Source of the DNA: CAYQIM01 sp964417555
GTDB lineage: Bacteria > Pseudomonadota > Gammaproteobacteria > Diplorickettsiales > Diplorickettsiaceae
Direction: 5' to 3'
NCBI GenBank assembly: GCA_964417555.1
Contig: CAYQIM010000038.1
Location: forward strand, 62,001 to 126,000
Length of the DNA stretch: 64,000 nt
This document shows, piece by piece, positions 51,357-59,994 of this stretch. The notes beneath the pieces were generated by a model. That model was not told the origin of the DNA. It ran no database searches and saw only the letters and a list, made by a program, of their open reading frames with translations. Both the position numbers and the translations under genes were made by a program. How positions within the stretch are numbered: position 1 is the stretch's first letter; each line of letters opens with the position of its first letter.

Positions 51357-51984
51357 TCGGCAATAGGCTCACACTCACACGTGGGTCATTAACGATGTTT
51401 TGATTTAACTGACGTATCGCTTCCGTTTGTTTATCATGATTTTTAGGGTCAGCGACTGCGCCGCCCCAAAGCACATTGTCGATGAGGATAAGACCTCCTG
51501 GCCGAACTAAGGATAGAGCACGCTCATAATAATTGGCATAATTTTGTTTATCGGCATCAATAAATACAAAATCAAATGTGTTAGATTCGCCCTCATCAAT
51601 GAGTTTAGTCAGTGTTTCTAGAGCAGGTCCTAGTTTAAGATCAATTTTCTGAGCAACATTTGCTTCTTGCCAAAAACGTTTAGCGATAGTGCTGGTCTCT
51701 GGGTTGATATCACATGCTGTGATGCGGCCGTCATCAGGTAGAGCTAAGGCGACAGCCAGTGAACTATAACCGGTATAAACACCTATTTCGAGTGTTCTTT
51801 TCGCGCCGATTAGCTCGACTAGAAATGACATAAATTGTCCTTGCTCTGGAGAAATCTGCATGTTATGTGAGGATAGCTTGGCAGTTTCTTCCCGTAAGGA
51901 TTTCAATATAGGAGGTTCTCGCAGGGAGACAGAGAGCATATATTGATAGAGTGAAGTGTTTAGGTTTAGGGTCTTATTCGACAT
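51322..51984 (-). CDS. SAM-dependent O-methyltransferase (CCoAMT-like)
   Basis: A 220-aa class I methyltransferase of the caffeoyl-CoA O-methyltransferase-like group. Visible: EIGVYTGYSSLAVALALP (SAM site), TACDINPE, DFVFIDADKQNYANYYE with the metal-binding Asp residues, and LILIDNVLWGG. It would use the SAM made by metK and a divalent metal to methylate a catechol-like or other hydroxyl substrate; in bacteria the substrate is usually unknown. GGTGGAG precedes the ATG. Confidence 0.92.
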   Translation of the reverse strand: MSNKTLNLNTSLYQYMLSVSLREPPILKSLREETAKLSSHNMQISPEQGQFMSFLVELIGAKRTLEIGVYTGYSSLAVALALPDDGRITACDINPETSTIAKRFWQEANVAQKIDLKLGPALETLTKLIDEGESNTFDFVFIDADKQNYANYYERALSLVRPGGLILIDNVLWGGAVADPKNHDKQTEAIRQLNQNIVNDPRVSVSLLPISDGLSLLRKR

Positions 51985-52097
51985 AAATTGTTCTCCACCT
52001 ACTAAAAACTTAGTTTAGTATACCGTTTGTATGTGAAGATACGAGTAGTAGCTTCGAAGTGCAATAAGTATATTTTCATGCGGGTATTTTTTAGACA

Positions 52098-52126
52098 TTG
52101 ACATTCTAGTCAAGCGCAGCCAAAAT
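52098..52126 (+). promoter_or_regulatory. Sigma-70-like promoter of tRNA-Glu
   Basis: A consensus TTGACA (52098-52103), a 17-base spacer and CAAAAT (52121-52126) lie about 20 bases before the tRNA. A perfect -35 compensates a weak -10. Confidence 0.6.
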
Positions 52127-52144
52127 AGCGGACCTTAACCGTAG

Positions 52145-52220
52145 GTCCCCATCGTCTAGAGGCCTAGGACACCGCCCTTTCACGGCGGTAACAGGGGTTC
52201 GACTCCCCTTGGGGACGCCA
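52145..52220 (+). tRNA. tRNA-Glu (anticodon UUC)
   Basis: A 76-base tRNA with encoded CCA. The acceptor stem is GTCCCCA / TGGGGAC, the D-loop reads CTAGAGGCCTAGGAC, the anticodon stem-loop CCGCCCTTTCACGGCGG holds TTC, and the T-arm is AGGGGTTCGACTCCCCT. It is nearly identical to E. coli tRNA-Glu, and no intron or mispairing is seen. It stands alone between the methyltransferase and an ORFan. Confidence 0.98.
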
Positions 52221-52303
52221 AATACTGTAGTCTATTGGATCCTTCCTATTTAAGGGGGCCATATTAAGCGCATAAAACCTTACTCTGCGGTTTTTCAAAC
52301 TTT

Positions 52304-52522
52304 TTAAAACAGTACGCGCGACGTTGAATCAACTATCTTACGATAAAACCTTTCCGTGGTTCCATTACTTTTACTAAATCGCCACATGTGTATAACTTCA
52401 TTTCGCCGGCTATAAAATGTTTTTCCTAGCTGGAATTGATAAGTCGCCTTAATGGCGAGTTGTTGGCTTAAATACTTATTCCGTTTAATTGCTTTAAACT
52501 TAAGTTGTTCGGTTTCATTCAT
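52304..52522 (-). CDS. Possible small basic protein (72 aa)
   Basis: A Lys/Arg/Gln-rich frame between the tRNA and the next ORFan. It has no recognisable family and no clear ribosome binding site before its ATG at 52522. The peptide is rather well mixed (KYLSQQLAIKATYQFQLGKTFYSRRNEVIHMW, shown in part), which is the only support. It may be a remnant or not expressed. The rest of the 52221-52603 gap shows nothing. Confidence 0.35.
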   Translation of the reverse strand: MNETEQLKFKAIKRNKYLSQQLAIKATYQFQLGKTFYSRRNEVIHMWRFSKSNGTTERFYRKIVDSTSRVLF

Positions 52523-52603
52523 AATATCGATAATAAACCCTTAAGTTTATAACCCTATAATCCTTAAAATTAAAAGTCATAAGAACAAAAATAGGGGATT
52601 ATA

Positions 52604-53458
52604 ATGGCTTATTCCAAAAAAATTGAAAGTGATTTTAGGGAATTAGCAAGAGACAATTTTAGGAAAGCTTTATTTTCTTGTAAAACACCCGAAGAAATGG
52701 ATGCTTTTTGTTCTTTATTACATTCTGCAATTAATAGTGAAATTAGCCATGATATTGAATCTATAGAGGGTTTTGATAAAAACCTTCAAGTCAAGGAACA
52801 ACTATCTAATCTATTAGAGTTGGCTAGTAATGATGGTTTTGATATTTACGCTACAGATGAAATTATTGATTTAAAAAATATTGAATATTCTAGTAGGTTT
52901 GAGAATGCTGAGCGCACGAATGTCCAAGCTTTTATATCTCATAAAATATCGCGGGGTGAGCAGATCGCGGAAGCTAAAGCTGAGTTTATAGCTATTTTAC
53001 GTGATGAACTTTATAAGCAATTGGGAAAAATAGTTAATTTATCAAGGGACAAAAAATTAGAAGAAATTAAGGCGTGGCAAAAAGATAGAGAACAGAGTCG
53101 AAGAAATCAACAGGAAATGGCAATGAAACAGCCTCCTCAGCCAAATTCTGAGGCCCATGTAGAATCTGAAGAGGTTCTCCTTAGAAGAATGGAGCAAGCA
53201 TTTCAACATGAAGAACGTGTGAATATTACTGGTAACCGTGTCCTTTTACGGCATCAACGAATAACTGAGCTAATAGAAACTAATAATAGAATAGAACAAC
53301 AAACCTCAAGTCGGATTAATTCACAAACTAGAAATTGCAACAATTCGACAATGAGGGGACAATTTTTTGTAAGGAGAGCCTCTCAACTATTTTTTAATCA
53401 GGAAGATAGTATAGAAAATAGTCACGATTCTCTTATTAGAAGAAATTTAAGTCGGTAA
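52604..53458 (+). CDS. Coiled-coil protein of unknown function (284 aa)
   Basis: A soluble, mostly helical, AT-rich protein. Residues 10-75 look like a helical bundle (CKTPEEMDAFCSLLHSAINSEI); residues 135-185 are a Glu/Lys/Gln/Arg-rich coiled coil; residues 195-245 form a second helix (RRMEQAFQHEERVNITGNRVLLRHQRI, shown in part), and the last 40 residues are Asn/Arg/Ser-rich. No signal peptide or membrane segment. The layout matches many Legionellales type IV effectors, but there is no diagnostic motif. ATAGGGG lies 10 bases before the ATG. Confidence 0.65.
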   Translation: MAYSKKIESDFRELARDNFRKALFSCKTPEEMDAFCSLLHSAINSEISHDIESIEGFDKNLQVKEQLSNLLELASNDGFDIYATDEIIDLKNIEYSSRFENAERTNVQAFISHKISRGEQIAEAKAEFIAILRDELYKQLGKIVNLSRDKKLEEIKAWQKDREQSRRNQQEMAMKQPPQPNSEAHVESEEVLLRRMEQAFQHEERVNITGNRVLLRHQRITELIETNNRIEQQTSSRINSQTRNCNNSTMRGQFFVRRASQLFFNQEDSIENSHDSLIRRNLSR

Positions 53459-53752
53459 ACTTAAACCTTAAAAAAATAAACGGTTATAATTTTCTTGCTT
53501 TATTCAAATCTGGATGACCTTTAAACTGATAAAAGGAAAGCATAGATTTGATAACACAGAACAGAACCGTATCAAAACTCGCATTACTTTCCAAGCTAAT
53601 GCATCCCACTTATTTATCTAAAAAAACAAATATAGATACCATTTAGATAGCAAAATATCATTTTCGCTTCCCTTGAATTAAGTTTAACGCTATTCTTATA
53701 CAGTACATTTATAAAATAATGTTTCTCTAAATTTAACAGATTATAGGGAGCT

Positions 53753-54385
53753 ATGATGAAAAAAACATTTACAGAAATTCTTGAGGGTTATTGTGTCTTT
53801 CGAAAAAAATATACCGGTGATAATTCGATCATGGAACATCTTTCTAAACATGGTCAAAATCCGGAAATTATGTTGATCTCTTGTTGTGACTCGCGTGTCG
53901 ATCCCGCTTTAATATTCCAGTGTAACCCCGGTGATTTATTTGTTGTACGTAATGTAGCAAATATCGTGCCCCCTTATCAAAACGATGAAGCATTGCACGG
54001 AACAAGTGCCGCTTTAGAGTTTGGCATATGTGTTTTGAATGTTCGTCATCTCATTTTATTAGGGCATAGCCAATGTGCGGGAATTGGTGCCTTATTAAAT
54101 AAGCAAAATTTATCGCAAAATGATTTTATAACAAAATGGGTTTCGTCGATTAAAATACCTGAAAAGGTTAAACAGAACGCCGATAAAATTGAATGCGAAG
54201 TGGAATATGCCAAATTAGGTTTAAAAAGTTCTTATGAGAATTGCCTTACTTTTCCATGGATTAAGAAAAAAGTCATGGAAAATGAATTGATGATCCATCG
54301 TTGGTTTTTTGATATTAAAAAAGGCCAAATTTTTACATATTCTGATGTTTATGGTATCTATCAAGCATTAGATATTAAAAATTGA
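53753..54385 (+). CDS. can: Beta-class carbonic anhydrase
   Basis: Interconverts CO2 and bicarbonate, providing bicarbonate for carboxylases. The 210-aa protein shows the zinc and catalytic residues: CCDSRVDP (Cys44, Asp46, Arg48), VVRNVANIVPPY, and LILLGHSQCAG with His105 and Cys108. AGGGAG lies just upstream of the start. Its 3' end overlaps that of the convergent rnfB-like gene by 11 bases. An aspartate near the zinc suggests either the open or pH-gated type; sequence alone does not decide. Confidence 0.95.
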   Translation: MMKKTFTEILEGYCVFRKKYTGDNSIMEHLSKHGQNPEIMLISCCDSRVDPALIFQCNPGDLFVVRNVANIVPPYQNDEALHGTSAALEFGICVLNVRHLILLGHSQCAGIGALLNKQNLSQNDFITKWVSSIKIPEKVKQNADKIECEVEYAKLGLKSSYENCLTFPWIKKKVMENELMIHRWFFDIKKGQIFTYSDVYGIYQALDIKN

Positions 54386-54965
54386 TTTTTGGGAGTTTTT
54401 TTGCTTTTGAACGAGCAATAGCCGCTTCGATATAAGCACGTTGTTTACTTAATTGTTCATTTTTCTTGCTTTGTGCGGTGTCTTGTTTGATTTTTTCTAA
54501 CCGTTTTTTTCGCGCATAAAAACGCTGGCGTGCTTTTTGTGGTTGATACGCCGGGGTTTTTAATGCCATCATGTCAATACAGTCTACTGGACAAGGTGCA
54601 ACACAGAGTCCACAGCCAGTACATTCTTGCGTTATGATGGTATGCAGCTGCTTAGCAGCGCCTAGAATAGCATCGACGGGGCAGGCTTGAATGCATTTGG
54701 TACAACCAATACATTCTGTTTCGCGTATATAAGCTACCGATGGCAATTTTTCCTTTTTTGCCATTTCTTCTAGCAATGGTTCTGCTTCTTGATTGAAGAG
54801 TGCGGCTAATGCTTTTAATGTTTTAGTTCCACCCGGCGGGCAGCGATTAATGGTTTCTGCTTTTTTAGCCATGGCTTCAGCATATGGCAAACAACCATCA
54901 TAGCTACACTGGCCACATTGCGTTTGTGGAAGTAAGGCATCGATTTGCGCAATAAACGTTTTCAT
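54375..54965 (-). CDS. rnfB: RnfB-like ferredoxin (soluble form)
   Basis: A 196-aa iron-sulfur protein. An N-terminal four-Cys motif CGQCSYDGCLPYAEAM with a later RCPPGG is followed by two 4Fe-4S ferredoxin motifs, CIGCTKCIQACPVDAI and CTGCGLCVAPCPVDCI, then a Lys/Arg-rich tail. It lacks the N-terminal membrane helix of a full RnfB and no other rnf gene is near, so it may serve as an electron carrier outside a Rnf complex. It overlaps metG by four bases, an arrangement shared with Legionella. Confidence 0.9.
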   Translation of the reverse strand: MKTFIAQIDALLPQTQCGQCSYDGCLPYAEAMAKKAETINRCPPGGTKTLKALAALFNQEAEPLLEEMAKKEKLPSVAYIRETECIGCTKCIQACPVDAILGAAKQLHTIITQECTGCGLCVAPCPVDCIDMMALKTPAYQPQKARQRFYARKKRLEKIKQDTAQSKKNEQLSKQRAYIEAAIARSKAKKLPKINF

Positions 54966-56635
54966 TGAACTTTCGCGGTATCAGTAGGATTCGCTGTTTG
55001 CAGCGCAAGAATCGTTTCCTTTTGAATACGCTGTAATAAAGGTATGAAAGGGCGAATAGTGTGATCACAGAGGTAATTGCTCCGGTTTGCCCAGGTCATT
55101 GCCTCAATGTTAAGAAACGTTTCTACCTTTTCCGCTGTTACCGGTAAAACAGGTTTTAAATAAGTCATTAAAATTCGAAATAAATTCAATCCTAAACTAG
55201 AAATGTTATGCGCTCGTGTTACTTGATCAGGAATTTTTATTAAAGCCCACGGTTTTTCAGCATCAATCATTTGATTGGCTTGATCGGTTAACTCCATAAT
55301 AAGTCGTATTGCACGGCTAAATTCACGATCTTGATAAGCTTGTGCTATTTCATCACCTTGGTCAATAAATTGTTTAACTAACCCAGGATTGGAACAGCTT
55401 TGAGACAATTTATTTTCAAATTTTTTATTAATAAAGCTAGCGCAGCGACTGGCAATATTGACTAATTTTCCAACTAAATCAGAATTGATGCGCTGACTAA
55501 AATCTTCAAAATTAAGATCAATATCTTCTGCTTTTTTGTTGAGTTTGGCGGCAAAATAATAACGTAGATATTCGGGATCTAAGTGCTGCTGGAGATAATG
55601 TTGTGCAGTAATAAAGGTGCCGCGTGATTTCGACATCTTCTGGCCGTTTACTGTTAGGTAACCGTGGACAAAAACGCTTGATGGTGTACGAAAGCCTGCC
55701 GATTTGAGTATGGCGGGCCAAAAAATAGCATGAAAATTAATGATATCTTTGCCGACAAAGTGATAGAGATCGGCTTTTTCTGTACTTACCCAATAGTCAT
55801 CAAATTGAAGATCCGAACGCCGTTCAGCAAGATTTTTAAGAATAGCCATATATCCAATCGGTGCATCTATCCAAACGTAAAAATACTTATCAATGGTGTC
55901 GGGAATTTTAAATCCAAAATAGGGTGCATCCCGCGAAATATCGAGATCATGTAAACCTTCTTTAAACCACTCTAAAAGTTTGTTACTCACTTCTTCGGCA
56001 AGATGATTGTCCTCGGTAATCCAGTTACGTAAAAAATCAGTGTAATGTGATAACTGAAAGAAATAATGTTCAGATTCTTTGGCGATAGGTGTTGCACCAG
56101 AAAGCGTAGATTTTGGATCAATCAGATCGAGTGGCGCGTAGGTTGAACCACAATTTTCGCAATTATCACCGTATTGGTTCGGTGTTTTACAGCATGGACA
56201 GCTTCCTTTTACATAACGATCAGGAAGAAACATTCTGACTTCTGGGTCATAGGCTTGGGCAATTACTTTTGTGCAAATATCGCCTTTTGCTTGCATGCGT
56301 CGGTAGATAAGCTCGATTAGAGCTTTGTTTTCAGGAGAATGCGTAGTGTAGTAGTTGTCGAAATTAATATGGAAGCTACTGAGATCGGCCCTATGCTCTT
56401 TGGCAATTTGCTCAACTAGTTCTTCGGGTTCGATATTACGCTGTTTGGCAGCCAACATCACGGGGGTGCCATGGGCATCTTCACCCGAGAGGAAAAGGCA
56501 ATCGTGACCTAGCATTTTTTGAAAGCGCACCCAAATATCGGCTTGGATATGTTCTAGTAAATGACCTAAATGAATTGAACCATTGGCGTAGGGTAAAGCC
56601 GTAGTGATGAGTAGTTTTCGTTGGGTTTGCTGCAT
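54962..56635 (-). CDS. metG: Methionyl-tRNA synthetase
   Basis: Charges tRNA-Met with methionine. Visible: HLGHLLEH (HIGH-type motif in LPYANGSIHLGHLLEHIQADIW, shown in part), the zinc knuckle CPCCKTPNQYGDNCENCG, KMSKSRGTF, and an anticodon-binding helical domain. The 557-aa product stops before the C-terminal EMAP/tRNA-binding dimerisation domain of E. coli MetG, so it is a short, probably monomeric form. I chose the start at 56635 (MQQTQRK); a longer open frame adds 38 residues over the promoter region. Divergent from mrp, with a shared upstream region of 154 bases. Confidence 0.95.
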   Translation of the reverse strand: MQQTQRKLLITTALPYANGSIHLGHLLEHIQADIWVRFQKMLGHDCLFLSGEDAHGTPVMLAAKQRNIEPEELVEQIAKEHRADLSSFHINFDNYYTTHSPENKALIELIYRRMQAKGDICTKVIAQAYDPEVRMFLPDRYVKGSCPCCKTPNQYGDNCENCGSTYAPLDLIDPKSTLSGATPIAKESEHYFFQLSHYTDFLRNWITEDNHLAEEVSNKLLEWFKEGLHDLDISRDAPYFGFKIPDTIDKYFYVWIDAPIGYMAILKNLAERRSDLQFDDYWVSTEKADLYHFVGKDIINFHAIFWPAILKSAGFRTPSSVFVHGYLTVNGQKMSKSRGTFITAQHYLQQHLDPEYLRYYFAAKLNKKAEDIDLNFEDFSQRINSDLVGKLVNIASRCASFINKKFENKLSQSCSNPGLVKQFIDQGDEIAQAYQDREFSRAIRLIMELTDQANQMIDAEKPWALIKIPDQVTRAHNISSLGLNLFRILMTYLKPVLPVTAEKVETFLNIEAMTWANRSNYLCDHTIRPFIPLLQRIQKETILALQTANPTDTAKVQ

Positions 56636-56789
56636 AGTGTGCTGTCTATATTTAATATTGATTGTCAGTGCTTTCTTGCTAGGATATAGTTTCGACAATG
56701 TACTCGAATACGTCGCTTGCGAATAGAAACAAGAGACTCGCATTTTCATCTACGGGCGGTATAGACGTCAAGATAATTCTAGGATTTCG

Positions 56790-57611
56790 ATGTTAAAAAT
56801 TACTGATAGAGTTAAGCATATTATTGCCATTGCTTCTGGTAAAGGAGGCGTAGGGAAGTCGACAACCGCCGTTAATTTGGCGTTAGCTTTAGCCGCTAAA
56901 GAAGGGATACGGGTAGGTCTTTTAGATGCAGATATCTATGGTCCCAATCAACCCCAGATGCTGGGTGTTAACGAAAAACCGACGAGCAAGGATGGAAAGA
57001 CCTTAGAGCCGGTGCATGCACATGGTATTCAATCCATGTCAATTGGTTATTTGATTGATATCAATACCCCCATGGTGTGGCGCGGTCCTATGGCAACAGG
57101 GACACTACAACAATTATTAAATGATACGCATTGGGATAATTTAGATTATTTAATCGTTGATCTTCCACCGGGTACCGGCGATATTCAATTAAGCTTGACA
57201 CAAAAGATTCCTTTGGCAGGTGCTATTATTGTTACCACGCCACAAGACATTGCTTTACTGGATGTACGCAAAGCTATTGCCATGTTTAATAAGGTTAAGG
57301 TTCCATTGCTAGGTGTAGTAGAAAACATGTGCGCGCATGTCTGCAGTCAATGTGGGCATGAAGAACCTATTTTTGGTGAGGGCGGTGGTGAACGAATTGC
57401 AAAAGAATGTGGAGTTAACTTACTAGGAGCATTACCTCTAGATAGTCGAATACGTAAACAAGCCGATTCTGGGAAGCCTATCTTTTTAGAGGATAGCCAA
57501 GGTCCTATTGCTAGAATTTATCAAAACATTGCTGAGAAAATAACCCATCAGTTAGCGACGCGGCCTAGAAATCCCCCTCGGTTCCCCAAAATTGTTATTG
57601 AAAAAAAATAG
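56790..57611 (+). CDS. apbC: Mrp/ApbC iron-sulfur cluster carrier ATPase
   Basis: A 273-aa P-loop protein of the MinD/ParA type that binds and transfers Fe-S clusters. Deviant Walker A GKGGVGKSTT (residues 17-26), LLDADIYGPNQP, DYLIVDLPPGTGDIQLSL, and the cluster-binding CSQCG (within ENMCAHVCSQCGHEEPIFG). It lacks the N-terminal MIP18-like domain that many Mrp proteins carry. It overlaps the longest frame of dcd, but the chosen dcd start lies 13 bases after it. Confidence 0.94.
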   Translation: MLKITDRVKHIIAIASGKGGVGKSTTAVNLALALAAKEGIRVGLLDADIYGPNQPQMLGVNEKPTSKDGKTLEPVHAHGIQSMSIGYLIDINTPMVWRGPMATGTLQQLLNDTHWDNLDYLIVDLPPGTGDIQLSLTQKIPLAGAIIVTTPQDIALLDVRKAIAMFNKVKVPLLGVVENMCAHVCSQCGHEEPIFGEGGGERIAKECGVNLLGALPLDSRIRKQADSGKPIFLEDSQGPIARIYQNIAEKITHQLATRPRNPPRFPKIVIEKK

Positions 57612-57624
57612 CCGAGGAACTTTT

Positions 57625-58191
57625 ATGTCTATTAAGTCGGATGTATGGATTTGCCGTATGGCAGAAGAAAAAAAAATGATTGAACCTTTTGAGCCACGAC
57701 AGATTCGCGAGAATGAAACCGGACGGATTATTTCCTACGGTGTATCAAGTTATGGTTATGATGTTCGTTGTGCCAACGAATTTCGTGTATTTACTAACAT
57801 TAATTCTGGTGTTGTTGATCCTAAGGCTTTTTCTGAAAAAAGCTTTGTCAATGTGATAGATGATGTCTGCATTATTCCACCAAATTCTTTTGCGTTGGCG
57901 CATACTGTGGAATATTTTCGTATTCCGCGAAATATTTTAACGATTTGTCTAGGTAAATCGACTTATGCGCGTTGCGGTATCATTGTGAATGTAACGCCTT
58001 TGGAACCAGAGTGGGAAGGCCAAGTTACTTTGGAATTTTCAAATACGACTCCCTTACCCGCCAAAATCTATGCGAACGAAGGTGTAGCACAAATGTTGTT
58101 TTTGGAATCGGATGAGCTCTGTCAAGTTTCTTATCGTGATCGACAAGGGAAATATCAGGGCCAGAAGGGTGTTACCTTGCCAGTTGCTTAA
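57625..58191 (+). CDS. dcd: dCTP deaminase
   Basis: Converts dCTP to dUTP, feeding thymidylate synthesis; with tdk it gives two routes toward dTMP. The 188-aa trimeric enzyme has SSYGYDVRC, the substrate Arg/Ser block GKSTYARCGIIVN with TPLEPEWEGQVTLEFSN and the catalytic Glu, and an SYRDRQGKYQGQ end. GAGGAA precedes the ATG at 57625; the frame continues 11 codons upstream into mrp without support. The following 194 bases carry a palindrome next to the zinc-finger gene. Confidence 0.95.
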   Translation: MSIKSDVWICRMAEEKKMIEPFEPRQIRENETGRIISYGVSSYGYDVRCANEFRVFTNINSGVVDPKAFSEKSFVNVIDDVCIIPPNSFALAHTVEYFRIPRNILTICLGKSTYARCGIIVNVTPLEPEWEGQVTLEFSNTTPLPAKIYANEGVAQMLFLESDELCQVSYRDRQGKYQGQKGVTLPVA

Positions 58192-58344
58192 CTAAGGCGA
58201 TATAAAGCTAATAACATGCTTTAGAATATGTGTATAGGCAATGGAAATGTAATGCTTCATTGTTTGGGAGTTAAATGATTGGAATTAATTTTAGTTTTGT
58301 AAGGCTTTAGTCTCGTATTATTTTTTTTACTTTGCGGCAGTTTT

Positions 58345-58384
58345 AATTATACTCATTAGCTTATCTAATCTAATGAGTATAATT
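58345..58384. promoter_or_regulatory. Perfect 15-bp inverted repeat abutting the zinc-finger gene
   Basis: AATTATACTCATTAG (58345-58359) and CTAATGAGTATAATT (58370-58384) are exact complements around a 10-base spacer. The repeat ends one base before the ATG at 58386, which leaves no room for a ribosome binding site. It could be an operator, a hairpin that masks translation, or a sign that the true start lies elsewhere. Confidence 0.6.
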
Positions 58385-58385
58385 A

Positions 58386-59168
58386 ATGTTCAAAGGAAGC
58401 GAAGCATTTTTTCAGTCTAAGAAGTGTTTGCAAGAAGGGATTAATGATAGTCGCACGCATGAAAAAAATTTTGCCGCTAAATGGGCTCTAAACAAACCTC
58501 GTTGTGTCCGTACCAGTAAAAAGACATTTAGTTGCGAAATTTGCAAAAAAAACTTTACTACCAAAAGTAATTTAAACAAGCATACACGTATTCATGCCGG
58601 CGAAAAACCATTTAGTTGTGAGATTTGCAAAAAAAATTTTACTAGGAAGGATAGTTTAAAGAGTCATGCCTTTGTCCATACAAGAAAAAAAGCATTGACT
58701 TTAATGAAAGAATTAAACGGTGATAATGAACCTGAAAAAAATGAACAACTGTATAGGATGAGTTCATCTACACTAGATGAAAACACTAATTTAGCTTGGT
58801 TGGTGGCTAATGAGTCTGTTTTTTGTATTGATAAGGATAAAACAGAAAAAAATAATGAAATTTTAACGGATCTATCTGATGTAATCCCATTTAGGCCAGC
58901 AGATGGAAATGAAGAGTCTGAGTCTTCTTCTGCTTTGGATTTAGCGATGTTGGATGATTACTTGTATAGCCCAATTGATCCCAAACAAACGATTATTCCA
59001 TGCCAATTTATGCGTACAAATCAAATAACGCAAGCGGTGGGTATCGGAAATCAGTTTGAGGAGGGACTAGCTACTCCTACTCTTCCCAATTTTTTTGTGC
59101 AAGAAAGCGAAGCAGTTATACAAGGAGAGGACTATTCTTATCATATTGGTACTTTCATGAGTTTATAG
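58386..59168 (+). CDS. Eukaryote-like C2H2 zinc-finger protein
   Basis: A 260-aa protein with two canonical C2H2 fingers at residues 50-70 (Cys50, Cys53, His66, His70) and 78-98 (Cys78, Cys81, His94, His98), both with the C-x2-C-x12-H-x3-H spacing. They are joined by AGEKPF, the near-consensus linker of eukaryotic tandem fingers. Residues 12-45 may be a degenerate earlier finger. The other 160 residues are acidic, Asn/Ser/Glu-rich and of unknown family. Bacterial zinc-finger proteins (Ros/MucR) have a different fold and spacing, so this type most likely came from a host and may act in the host nucleus. The start is uncertain because a palindrome precedes the ATG. Confidence 0.85.
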   Translation: MFKGSEAFFQSKKCLQEGINDSRTHEKNFAAKWALNKPRCVRTSKKTFSCEICKKNFTTKSNLNKHTRIHAGEKPFSCEICKKNFTRKDSLKSHAFVHTRKKALTLMKELNGDNEPEKNEQLYRMSSSTLDENTNLAWLVANESVFCIDKDKTEKNNEILTDLSDVIPFRPADGNEESESSSALDLAMLDDYLYSPIDPKQTIIPCQFMRTNQITQAVGIGNQFEEGLATPTLPNFFVQESEAVIQGEDYSYHIGTFMSL

Positions 59169-59198
59169 TTTTTTATTTTTTGTACCGCTACGGAATAT

Positions 59199-59987
59199 TT
59201 AACGATTTAGTTTAGCTAAAAAATTGCTTAGTTTGACATAATCCATAACAGAAAGTTGTTCTGGACGTTGTGTAGGATCGATCCCTAATAATTCAAATTG
59301 TTTGTTATTAAGGAATTTTCCTAAATTATTGCGTAACATTTTACGTCTATGACTAAATGCGCTGCGTACTATTTCAGCAAATAATATCGGGTCATCGGCT
59401 TGCCAAGGAGATGTTTGATAGGGAGTAAGTCGAATGACGGCAGAATCGACTTTGGGGGGTGGTCGAAATGCACCTGGTTTGACAATGAATAATTTTTTAA
59501 CTTGGCAATAAAACTGAACCATAACACTTAAACGACCGTAATGCTCATCCCCTGGTTGTGCTACGATGCGTTCGACAACTTCTTTCTGTAGCATAAAATG
59601 CATATCACTAATAGCATTAATTTGTGTTAGTAGATGAAATAATAAGGGGGTAGAAATATTATAAGGAAGATTTCCAACAATTCGCCAGCTTGTATTATTT
59701 CCTAAAGAACATAAATCAAATTTTAAAGCATCCGCTTGATAAATAATTAATTCACCTAATCCCGCGCATTGTTTTTTTAGTAAGGGAATAAGATCTTTAT
59801 CGAGTTCAACTACCGTTAGACGATTTAAGAGGGGTAATAATTGCTGGGTTAAGGCTCCCATGCCCGGACCAATCTCCAGCATATTATCCGTCGTTTTAGG
59901 ACTAATGGCCTGGACAATTTTTTCAATAATAAAGGCTTCATGCAAAAAATGCTGGCCGAATCGTTTGCGGGTTTTGAATGGAAACAT
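59199..59987 (-). CDS. rsmA: 16S rRNA dimethyladenosine transferase
   Basis: Dimethylates two adjacent adenosines near the 3' end of 16S rRNA (ksgA product; kasugamycin sensitivity). The 262-aa protein has KTRKRFGQHFLHE, EIGPGMGALTQQLL, VVELDKDL, QADALKFD, and the catalytic NLPYNISTPLLF, with a late FSHRRKMLRNNL. It follows the E2 gene after 7 bases, an odd pairing with a catabolic operon; it is not next to pdxA or apaH as in E. coli. Confidence 0.96.
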   Translation of the reverse strand: MFPFKTRKRFGQHFLHEAFIIEKIVQAISPKTTDNMLEIGPGMGALTQQLLPLLNRLTVVELDKDLIPLLKKQCAGLGELIIYQADALKFDLCSLGNNTSWRIVGNLPYNISTPLLFHLLTQINAISDMHFMLQKEVVERIVAQPGDEHYGRLSVMVQFYCQVKKLFIVKPGAFRPPPKVDSAVIRLTPYQTSPWQADDPILFAEIVRSAFSHRRKMLRNNLGKFLNNKQFELLGIDPTQRPEQLSVMDYVKLSNFLAKLNR

Positions 59988-59994
59988 TTTTATT

